A program made the translations under genes and the position numbers. The notes below the pieces were generated by a model. It was not told the origin of the DNA. It saw nothing but the letters and a program-made list of their open reading frames with translations, and ran no database searches. Shown piece after piece: positions 1-5,560 of a DNA stretch of 11,339 bases (position 1 is the first letter of the stretch; every line of letters starts with the position of its first letter). The DNA is from Syntrophaceae bacterium CG2_30_49_12 (GTDB lineage Bacteria > Desulfobacterota > Syntrophia > Syntrophales > CG2-30-49-12), in contig MNZP01000052.1 in the NCBI GenBank assembly GCA_001873675.1, positions 1 to 11,339 of the forward strand. Reading direction: 5' to 3'.

Positions 1-2
1 CT

Positions 3-203
3 CTTCAAGCAAAACGCGACGACGGGTCTTCCTGGAGATCGGAATATTCCCGACTGGCGGATGAAATACACGTCCGGCATTATTCTAAAAAAACATTGCA
101 AACCTATCAAGGCTGGACGAAAAAATTTCAAGCATTTACACAAAGCAAGAAGCCGGAACTGCTCTCAACGAACGATGTAAAAGAATTTTTAGAGAGGAGA
201 TGA
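3..203 (+). pseudogene. Truncated tyrosine recombinase (N-terminal core-binding domain only)
   Basis: The frame is open from the left window edge and ends at a TGA at 201-203, giving 66 residues. The segment reading E-I-H-V-R-H-Y-S-K-K-T-L, then Q-T-Y-Q-G-W-T-K-K-F, then D-V-K-E-F-L is the SAM-like N-terminal core-binding domain of integron-integrase-like tyrosine recombinases. In that family the F-L is normally followed by a conserved segment (typically T-F/Y-L-A) and about 250 more residues carrying the catalytic R-H-R-Y domain. Here the match stops at E-F-L, near position 190, and only E-R-R precedes the stop, so catalytic activity is impossible. The break falls on the ribosome binding site of the next gene, which suggests a deletion or rearrangement joined the two. 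The 5' end lies outside the window, so the true start is unknown. Family assignment is firm by pattern; the mechanism of truncation is inference. Confidence 0.8.
193..200 (+). promoter_or_regulatory. Ribosome binding site for the DUF2007-type gene
   Basis: AGAGGAGA lies 7 bases before the GTG at 208 and supports that GTG as the start. It also overlaps the last codons of the truncated recombinase, so it marks the junction where the recombinase reading frame was lost. Confidence 0.6.
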
Positions 204-207
204 CAGG

Positions 208-468
208 GTGGACGATGAAAAATGGGAAATTATCCGTACGGCATCGGGTATGACCAATGCGTACATCATTATGGGAAGGTTAAAGACCGAAGGTATCCCC
301 GCCCGATTGAAATACGATGTAGCAGGTACAATCTATGCGGTCACGATTGATGGTCTGGGCGAAGTGGATATCCTGGTTCCCGCCGCTTGTCTCGAAAAAG
401 CCAGGGAGGTACTCTCTCAATCTTACGAAGACGAAAACTTGGGCTGGAAAACCACCGTAATCCCTTAG
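208..468 (+). CDS. DUF2007-type small putative signal-transducing protein
   Basis: This 86-residue protein starts at GTG with a good ribosome binding site. It fits the DUF2007 pattern (Pfam 'putative prokaryotic signal transducing protein'): an N-terminal W-E-I-I strand, a helix leading to L-K-T-E-G-I-P-A at about residues 27-34, a second strand, then V-D-I-L-V-P at about 53-58, followed by a helix with K-A-R-E-V-L. This is the usual compact ferredoxin-like fold of the family, which has no established biochemical function. It has no signal peptide or membrane segment, so it is cytoplasmic. The gene is intact although both neighbours are broken: a recombinase fragment upstream and an AmrS remnant downstream on the opposite strand. 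Its stop codon overlaps the opposite-strand stop by 4 bases. The fold family is likely; the role is unknown. Confidence 0.75.
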   Translation: MDDEKWEIIRTASGMTNAYIIMGRLKTEGIPARLKYDVAGTIYAVTIDGLGEVDILVPAACLEKAREVLSQSYEDENLGWKTTVIP

Positions 469-625
469 AATATCCCATCCAGCGTGGCGCCGCATTGAGG
501 GCAACTTGAGTCCTGGAGATGGATCTTTTCAATATAGAATCCGTAACGGTAAATGAGAAGTTCCCCACTGACGAAAAAGAATAGAGAACTCGGTAAGCTT
601 CTCGTCCGTGAGCAAATCCCGGAAT
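465..625 (-). pseudogene. amrS: Decayed 3' end of an AmrS-type radical SAM enzyme
   Basis: On the minus strand, ending at the TAA at 465-467, an open frame reads G-E-L-L-I-Y-R-Y-G-F (about 537-566), then S-S-C-P-Q-C-G-A-T-L-D-G-I-F. This matches the C-terminal zinc-ribbon tail of the AmmeMemoRadiSam-system radical SAM enzyme (AmrS), where a CxxCG motif normally precedes L-L-I and a CPxCG motif closes the protein. Here the second pair (Cys at 501-503 and 492-494) is kept. The first pair is lost: the expected positions read Phe and Ser, each one base from Cys. Further upstream, a different minus-strand frame reads I-P-G (617-625), then H-G-R-E-A, resembling what precedes the first CxxC and implying a frameshift. 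The SAM-binding CxxxCxxC core is absent, so this is a remnant. The 3' tail match is fairly good; the shifted extension is tentative. Confidence 0.55.
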
Positions 626-660
626 TAATGCAAAATCCTCTGAAAAGGAAAGAGTGACTG

Positions 661-2718
661 ATGAAATTTAATAAGCAAGGGGTACTGGTATTTTTGTCTT
701 GTGTTTTATTTTCTGTTTGGTTAGGGGGGGCCTCCTGTGCAAAACCAGCAAAACCGATCTTTAATGGGGTCTTTAATGGGGATTTTGAGCTCTTTTCTGA
801 TCAAAATCCACCCTCCGGTTGGGAGATGTGGGGAGCCCAGAAATACAAAGAACCTGACAATTATGTTAGAGACACCACCAATCCCCATTCGGGTAAGGCC
901 TGCCTGCGTATTTACCATCCGGCAGGAACAGACGGTTATATCGTCTCTTCACCTAAATATCCTATTCGGACCAAAAAAGGAAAGAGCTACTCCATTTCTT
1001 TTTGGGCCAGGGCTGACAAACCAGGCCGATCTTTATTTGAGCTAACTGGCTATGAAAGTATAAATCCTTTTGTGGATGCCCCGGCCCCTACTTTTTCTCC
1101 TATCGAGGTTGGTCAGGAATGGAAACGGTTTGCCTTTGAGATCAAGGAGGGGTTTGATTTTTTTGCTGATCAGGCCCGGTATCTACTTTTGACTTTTAAG
1201 ACGACCACCGTTGCCCAGGAGGAAAGGACCTTATGGATCGATGATGTCATCGTTACCGAAGGTGAGTTAATCCCTGGCCAAAGCTTAATTGACGAGAGGA
1301 CTTTGTCCTATGCACCACTTCAGCACAGATTGAAACCAGGTCCTGAGCTGGCCTTTACCGTAGATGTCCAGAATCGTCTTCGACGGGTGCCTCAGACCGT
1401 AGGCGGCGTGGCCTTCCATCGTCTGGCCGGGTATACCGGTCAACCGTTCAATCAACAAGGCCAATATACCTTGTCCCCGGTTTTGGAAAAGGCCATTCAT
1501 GACCTGCAATTGCCCATGACCCGATTTTTTGGTCTGGGAGATGAACACTTCAGCCTGGAAGAGGCCATAGATAAAACCGCCGAAGTTTGTAAACGCTTAG
1601 GGATTCCGCAGAATCAAACGGTTTTGGAATTTGAACCTCAAAATGGGGGCAAATTGGCCCCTGAAGTCTGGGCCCGTGGGGTAAGCCATTCCCTTAAAAA
1701 AGGCTATAGATTTCGCTATTGGGAGATTGCCAACGAGCCTGAACGGACCAGTCGGCAGACCGTTAGGTTAAAGCGAGAGGGATTTCGTTCCGCCGAGGAT
1801 TATTTGAATCATTTTCTGCGGGTGAGTAAAGAAATTCGCAAACTGCAACCTCAGGCCCAAATTGGACTCCCGATTTCCGATCCACCCATGTGGGGAAGTT
1901 ATCTTTTGAACCGGGCGGCCGGGCATTATGATTTTGTCGTCGGACATTATTATGCCGTTTCCAAGGCCCACTTGCGGAAATTGGAAGAAGTGGCCTTGAC
2001 TGAGAATTATAAGACCCTGGATACGATATTGAGAATTAATGAATTGATTCGCTTGTATAATCCAGGCAGGGAAGTGTACCAGCTCGATACCGAATGGGGT
2101 ATGCATAGCGGCGGGCCCAATAACGAACCCCCGGATGAAGTCAAACGGAACGGCAACATATTCGGGATCCTCCATCGGGCCGTGCGCTTAATCTATTATG
2201 CCCGTGAAGGTCTCTTGCGGGGAGCTACGTCCTGGAATCTATTGTCCCATGCCTATGAGCCCGGATTTGGCTTCGTTTCCCAGGAGGCCCCTGACCAGCG
2301 ATTTATGATGTACTGGCTTTACTATTACTTTAATCGGCATCTGGGGGAATGGGCGCTCGATCTTTCGGGGACGGCGCCCTATTTCTACCCCACCCCGGAA
2401 GATGATCTAAAAATCAAACCGGGAACGTTCAGCGGACCTGTTACACCCACTTTGGTTACCCAGAGCAGGGATGGTAAAAAACTCTATATAATCATTGCCA
2501 ACGGCTCATGGAACCAGGCGGTCCCCTGTCGAGCGAGGATAATTAATTTTAAAGTCATAAAAGCCGAAGGGATTTTGCTATCCCATCCGGATCCTGATGG
2601 GAACCCCCTGTTAAAACGAAAAGAAGAAGCTATTTCCCCTTATTCGGTGTCTATTCAAGACCAAAATGTGGCGTGCATCATTCCACCGCATTCGGTAGTG
2701 TTTTTAACCTTATTTTAA
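661..2718 (+). CDS. Secreted clan GH-A glycoside hydrolase with N-terminal carbohydrate-binding-like domain
   Basis: This 685-residue protein starts at ATG, with AAGGAAAG at 645-652 as a well-placed ribosome binding site. Residues 1-27 form a signal peptide ending in A-S-C-A; signal peptidase I cleavage is plausible and the lipobox is poor. Residues 30-205 resemble a CBM4/9-type jelly roll: N-G-D-F-E, then S-G-K-A-C-L-R-I, S-F-W-A-R-A and W-I-D-D-V. Residues 230-560 look like a TIM barrel. W-E-I-A-N-E-P at 354-360 gives E359 as putative acid/base, and D-T-E-W-G at 476-480 gives E478 as putative nucleophile. Their 119-residue spacing is close to that of GH39 enzymes. The C-terminal 100 residues look like a beta-sandwich. 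It probably cleaves a polysaccharide or glycoside in the periplasm or outside the cell; the substrate cannot be read from sequence. GH39, GH51 or an unclassified GH-A family all remain possible. Confidence 0.65.
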   Translation: MKFNKQGVLVFLSCVLFSVWLGGASCAKPAKPIFNGVFNGDFELFSDQNPPSGWEMWGAQKYKEPDNYVRDTTNPHSGKACLRIYHPAGTDGYIVSSPKYPIRTKKGKSYSISFWARADKPGRSLFELTGYESINPFVDAPAPTFSPIEVGQEWKRFAFEIKEGFDFFADQARYLLLTFKTTTVAQEERTLWIDDVIVTEGELIPGQSLIDERTLSYAPLQHRLKPGPELAFTVDVQNRLRRVPQTVGGVAFHRLAGYTGQPFNQQGQYTLSPVLEKAIHDLQLPMTRFFGLGDEHFSLEEAIDKTAEVCKRLGIPQNQTVLEFEPQNGGKLAPEVWARGVSHSLKKGYRFRYWEIANEPERTSRQTVRLKREGFRSAEDYLNHFLRVSKEIRKLQPQAQIGLPISDPPMWGSYLLNRAAGHYDFVVGHYYAVSKAHLRKLEEVALTENYKTLDTILRINELIRLYNPGREVYQLDTEWGMHSGGPNNEPPDEVKRNGNIFGILHRAVRLIYYAREGLLRGATSWNLLSHAYEPGFGFVSQEAPDQRFMMYWLYYYFNRHLGEWALDLSGTAPYFYPTPEDDLKIKPGTFSGPVTPTLVTQSRDGKKLYIIIANGSWNQAVPCRARIINFKVIKAEGILLSHPDPDGNPLLKRKEEAISPYSVSIQDQNVACIIPPHSVVFLTLF

Positions 2719-3362
2719 TCCCCGGCCGGTTTTTGGATAAACCACTTCCAGCACAAGAAACGATATAGCCTTATCTTGGCCACTATTTTTCCTTGAAGGA
2801 CTTGCAGGTGGAAATATATGGATATCTGATTGTTCTGCTCTATTAAAGCATAAAAGGTCATCTTCCGGCCCAATCTTTCTTCTGCCCCCTTTAACATGAT
2901 CCATAGCAGGGCTTTTAGCATTCTAAAAGACCTGAAGGCCTTGGGCCTGGATGTTTTAATGCTTTTGTAGTCAAAGCAATAGGCTTCATCCGACTTCAGG
3001 TTGATATGAAATCCATCGGTCTTGTCTCGAAATAAACTGGCGGAATAAATCCAGGCATAATAGGCCACCTTTTCGCCCCAGAGGGCTCCAAACATCTTAG
3101 CTCCCTGTGTCCATCTCTCCTGAAGTACCTTGTCGGGTATCCGAATATCATTGGGCAGGCGCCAAGCCTCTTCAGGGGTAATCTCCCGGATCTCAACCCC
3201 GTAGCCCTCGGGAATAACCAGGTCATAGTCAGGAAATTTAAACCGTATCATGAAACAATCGGTTCGGCCGATAATTACTCGGAGGGCTCTTCGAAATAGA
3301 CGTTGGGCCAAGTAATAAGGCCCCTGCTCTTTCAAAAGTTTAAGAAATCTTCTCTTGGGCAT
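2715..3362 (-). CDS. Probable GNAT-fold acetyltransferase-like protein
   Basis: This 215-residue protein converges on the glycoside hydrolase gene with a 4-base stop overlap. The N-terminal 40 residues are basic and amphipathic. A segment reading G-Y-G-V-E-I-R-E-I-T-P-E-E (about 54-66) resembles the first strand and helix of GNAT folds. The middle has aromatic strands (Y-Y-A-W-I-Y). Residues from about 125 read Y-C-F-D-Y, then a helix, then F-Y-A-L-I-E-Q-N-N-Q-I-S-I-Y-F-H, which mirrors the GNAT pattern 'A-x-I-E-x-N-N-x-x-S-x-x-x-x-x-K-x-G-F'. The Q/R-x-x-G-x-G/A acetyl-CoA loop is not obvious, so activity is doubtful. The ATG at 3362 has no good ribosome binding site; an out-of-frame ATG at 3381 has a better one. 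Adjacency to a carbohydrate-active gene hints at sugar or peptide modification, but this is a guess. Confidence 0.5.
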   Translation of the reverse strand: MPKRRFLKLLKEQGPYYLAQRLFRRALRVIIGRTDCFMIRFKFPDYDLVIPEGYGVEIREITPEEAWRLPNDIRIPDKVLQERWTQGAKMFGALWGEKVAYYAWIYSASLFRDKTDGFHINLKSDEAYCFDYKSIKTSRPKAFRSFRMLKALLWIMLKGAEERLGRKMTFYALIEQNNQISIYFHLQVLQGKIVAKIRLYRFLCWKWFIQKPAGD

Positions 3363-3383
3363 CTGTAAAATATAAAGGCATTG

Positions 3384-3411
3384 TTGACCTCTGTAATAAC
3401 AGTGTGATAGT
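3384..3411 (+). promoter_or_regulatory. Candidate sigma-70-like promoter for the 3478-7471 operon
   Basis: TTGACC at 3384-3389 and GATAGT at 3406-3411 are separated by 16 bases. A TG one base before the -10 element gives an extended -10. This leaves a leader of about 60 bases before the ATG at 3478, which has AAGGAG at 3462-3467. The match is moderate (5/6 and 4/6), with no experimental support. Confidence 0.4.
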
Positions 3412-3421
3412 ACTTTTGCAA
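3393..3421 (-). promoter_or_regulatory. Weak candidate promoter for the GNAT-like gene
   Basis: Reading the minus strand, TTGCAA (3416-3421) and TATTAC (3393-3398) are 17 bases apart, each matching 4/6 of the consensus. It overlaps the plus-strand promoter candidate, so the two genes would fire divergently from shared DNA. The match is weak and mainly supported by the divergent layout. Confidence 0.25.
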
Positions 3422-3435
3422 GAAAGAAACTATCA
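3405..3435. repeat. Perfect 7-base inverted repeat in the divergent spacer
   Basis: TGATAGT (3405-3411) and ACTATCA (3429-3435) are exact reverse complements separated by 17 bases. The left arm coincides with the -10 candidate of the plus-strand operon. The repeat could be a dimeric regulator site or a leader hairpin. An arm of this length can also occur by chance in a 115-base AT-rich spacer. Confidence 0.35.
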
Positions 3436-3477
3436 TCAACGAGGTGAAGGGATTAGAATACAAGGAGTTTACCTCAG

Positions 3478-4893
3478 ATGAAAGAAAAACAGGCGATGGT
3501 TTTAATTGCTGAAGGAATCTCAGGGGCGGATGGTTTGCTCAGGGACCTCCTGGAGCAGCGAAATCTGGAAGTTTTGGAATGTAGCGATGGAATTGAGGCC
3601 GTACGGATCACCCTCAAGGAACAGCCGGATATTGCCATCCTTGATACAACCCTTCCACGGCTCAACGGGTACCAGGTCGCACGGATACTCAGAAATGATC
3701 CTGTCGGAAGTTCCACTTCCATTTTTCATATCGGTGCTTCCATCAACCCTGTGGAGAGGTATTGGAGCAAGCTGTGTGGGGGAGATGAATATCTCCAGAG
3801 ACCTGTGCAAGAAGGCGAGATAGAAGTTCTGCTTCGTCGCTTCCTTCCCAGAAAAGGGGCAAGACGGGGACTGCTCGCGCCCGTCAGCCCTATTCCAAAT
3901 TTGGATGACCATGCCATCATGGCCTTAGTAGTGTCACTCCTGGAGAAAGACCTCCTGAGGGCAAACATCCTGAACGAAATCAATATTATTGATGTATTTT
4001 ACACATCTACACAGGAACTCGTTGCCGGTGCTATGGCCATCGTCCGCTCGCTTTTCCAATTTTCGCTTGGGGCTGCGCTACTTGTCTTTGATCACCATGG
4101 AGAGTTCTTCTTCTACCGTAATGCTCGGGTTGAAGAGGCTCGTTTGGGTAAGATGAGGAGGCTTATACTGGAACACCTGAGGCGTCAGAATGATATCTAT
4201 TTGCAACAGGAAGAAATTCGAGAGTACTCGCTGCAATCTGATCTACTTGTAGAGGACGGATCTGAGACGGACGAAGTCTATGTGCATGTCAAAGAGGCTA
4301 CACCCGTCCGAGCTGTTTTGGCCTTTGAGAACATTGGATTTGAAAATTTGGAGTGCTATGAACAAAGACTCCTTCTACTCGCCCTCGACCTTGTCCAGGG
4401 AATGCTGGAAAAAAAGATGTTCCTTGAGATGGTACAGGAATTGTCCATCATCGATACGGTCACGACAGGGCACTCCATGACCTTCTTCACGGCATGCCTG
4501 GAAAGGGAAATCGAGAATGCAAAGAGGGTTGGGTATCCTATGACAGTATTTAGTGTAGGGATCTCTAATTTAAAGGAGATCGCAAAGGAGTTAGGTATGA
4601 ACCAGGGGCATAGGATTATCTATGACGTTATCCTCAAGACCCTGCGTAAAGCGGACATTGTAGCGAGGCGTGAGATGACAACCTATGTCTTCTTGCTAAC
4701 CCACACCCCTCGGGAAAAGGCGATTATTGTTCAAGACAGAGTGAGAGATCGTATCAGGGAGGGATTGACCGCTTACCTTTCACCACTGCCCGAATTAGTT
4801 ATAGAAATGGGAATCAGGCAGTACCAAACAGAACAAGACGTGACCCCTGAGCTTTTCCTTGCCAACATGGAACCAAGGAATAGAGATGACTGA
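3478..4893 (+). CDS. Degenerate response regulator: REC, GAF-like and inactive GGDEF domains
   Basis: This 471-residue protein has AAGGAG 10 bases before its ATG. Residues 1-125 are a receiver domain with phospho-acceptor D56 (L-D-T-T-L-P-R-L-N-G). The two other switch residues are replaced: G86 sits where CheY has Thr87 and R108 where it has Lys109, with CheY spacing (30 and 22 residues) kept. The N-terminal acidic pair is reduced to A-E-G. Residues 150-315 resemble a GAF domain. Residues 320-460 follow the GGDEF fold (I-I-D-T-V-T-T, L-E-R-E-I-E-N-A-K-R, A-D-I-V-A-R), but the GGDEF signature reads E-M-T-T-Y at 399-403, so diguanylate cyclase activity is not expected. It probably acts as a phosphorylation- or ligand-sensing scaffold for the ATPase genes that follow. 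Its stop overlaps the next gene's start by 8 bases, which suggests coupled translation. Confidence 0.8.
   Translation: MKEKQAMVLIAEGISGADGLLRDLLEQRNLEVLECSDGIEAVRITLKEQPDIAILDTTLPRLNGYQVARILRNDPVGSSTSIFHIGASINPVERYWSKLCGGDEYLQRPVQEGEIEVLLRRFLPRKGARRGLLAPVSPIPNLDDHAIMALVVSLLEKDLLRANILNEINIIDVFYTSTQELVAGAMAIVRSLFQFSLGAALLVFDHHGEFFFYRNARVEEARLGKMRRLILEHLRRQNDIYLQQEEIREYSLQSDLLVEDGSETDEVYVHVKEATPVRAVLAFENIGFENLECYEQRLLLLALDLVQGMLEKKMFLEMVQELSIIDTVTTGHSMTFFTACLEREIENAKRVGYPMTVFSVGISNLKEIAKELGMNQGHRIIYDVILKTLRKADIVARREMTTYVFLLTHTPREKAIIVQDRVRDRIREGLTAYLSPLPELVIEMGIRQYQTEQDVTPELFLANMEPRNRDD
4875..4880 (+). promoter_or_regulatory. Ribosome binding site that sets the MshEN-type start
   Basis: AAGGAA ends 5 bases before the ATG at 4886. 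It favours that start over the in-frame TTG at 4859, which would add nine residues outside the repeat domain. Confidence 0.6.
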
Positions 4894-5527
4894 GCAGACA
4901 GGTAAGACGAGAATCGGTGAATTGCTTTTAAAGGAAGGTCTCCTTACTCCGGAACAGTTGACCCAAGCCTTAGCGGTTCAGAAGACTCAGACCGCCTACA
5001 GACCTCTTGGGGAGATATGTGTGGAAATGAAATTCATTTCCATGTTGGAACTGCAGCGTATTCTCAAAAAGTATAAGAAACGCATACAACTGGGAGAGTT
5101 GTTCCTGAACCTGGGGCTGCTCACTCGAGAACAGCTCCAGACAGCTTTGGACAAGCAGAAGGTCGAAGGAGGAAAGCTGGGACAAATCCTGATCGAGATG
5201 GGAATAATCACGGAGAACATGCTTGTCAATACCCTTGCCATCCAGATGGGGATACCCAAGATCACCCCTGACTTTAGTCTTATTGACAGGAAGCTCTCAC
5301 AGGGGATTAGTATGCACTTCTTGATGAAAAATGAGGTGATCCCTGCCTTCAAAGAAGGCGATGTCCTTACCGTGATTATGAGCAACCCCCTTGATGAAGA
5401 CACTATTGAAGATCTGAGAAAAGTTTTCCGATGCAATATTGAACCGGCAATCGCTTCAGCAACCGCAATTCGAGATACCATCAGAAGAATACCTGAAAAT
5501 GTGTCATACAAGGGCAAGGTCGAATAA
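4886..5527 (+). CDS. Stand-alone MshEN / GspE N-terminal-type protein
   Basis: This 213-residue protein has no ATPase domain. It contains four copies of the helical motif 'x-L-G-E-x-L-x-x-x-G-x-x-T-x-x-x-L': R9-Q32, P40-Y63, Q68-Q91 and K97-Q120. Copies three and four are each 24 residues, separated by five, which is the reported layout of cyclic-di-GMP-binding MshEN domains. The leading Arg of the motif is kept only in copy one. Residues 125-205 (V-I-P-A-F-K-E-G-D-V-L-T-V-I-M-S-N-P-L-D) are the alpha/beta part that precedes the ATPase in GspE, PilB and MshE. In those relatives all of this is one chain with the ATPase. Here a TAA ends the chain, and the ATPase follows 33 bases later in the same frame. 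Its role is probably to regulate or anchor that ATPase; cyclic-di-GMP binding is inferred from the motif alone. Confidence 0.8.
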   Translation: MTEQTGKTRIGELLLKEGLLTPEQLTQALAVQKTQTAYRPLGEICVEMKFISMLELQRILKKYKKRIQLGELFLNLGLLTREQLQTALDKQKVEGGKLGQILIEMGIITENMLVNTLAIQMGIPKITPDFSLIDRKLSQGISMHFLMKNEVIPAFKEGDVLTVIMSNPLDEDTIEDLRKVFRCNIEPAIASATAIRDTIRRIPENVSYKGKVE

Positions 5528-5554
5528 AATGATTCCAGGAAAGACCTGATCATC

Positions 5555-5558
5555 GGAG
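5555..5558 (+). promoter_or_regulatory. Poorly spaced ribosome binding site before the ATPase
   Basis: GGAG lies only two bases before the ATG at 5561, much closer than usual. No better site and no better in-frame start exists between the TAA at 5525-5527 and this ATG. Independent initiation therefore looks weak. Confidence 0.35.
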
Positions 5559-5560
5559 AC

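Noticed and set aside
341..568. 75-residue minus-strand open frame across the DUF2007-type gene
   Set aside because: It is in a different frame from the AmrS-like tail, lacks the CPxCG motif and overlaps the intact plus-strand gene.
4859..4885. TTG at 4859 as the start of the MshEN-type gene
   Set aside because: The ATG at 4886 has a well-spaced ribosome binding site and begins right before the first repeat; the extra nine residues are only the overlap with the previous gene.
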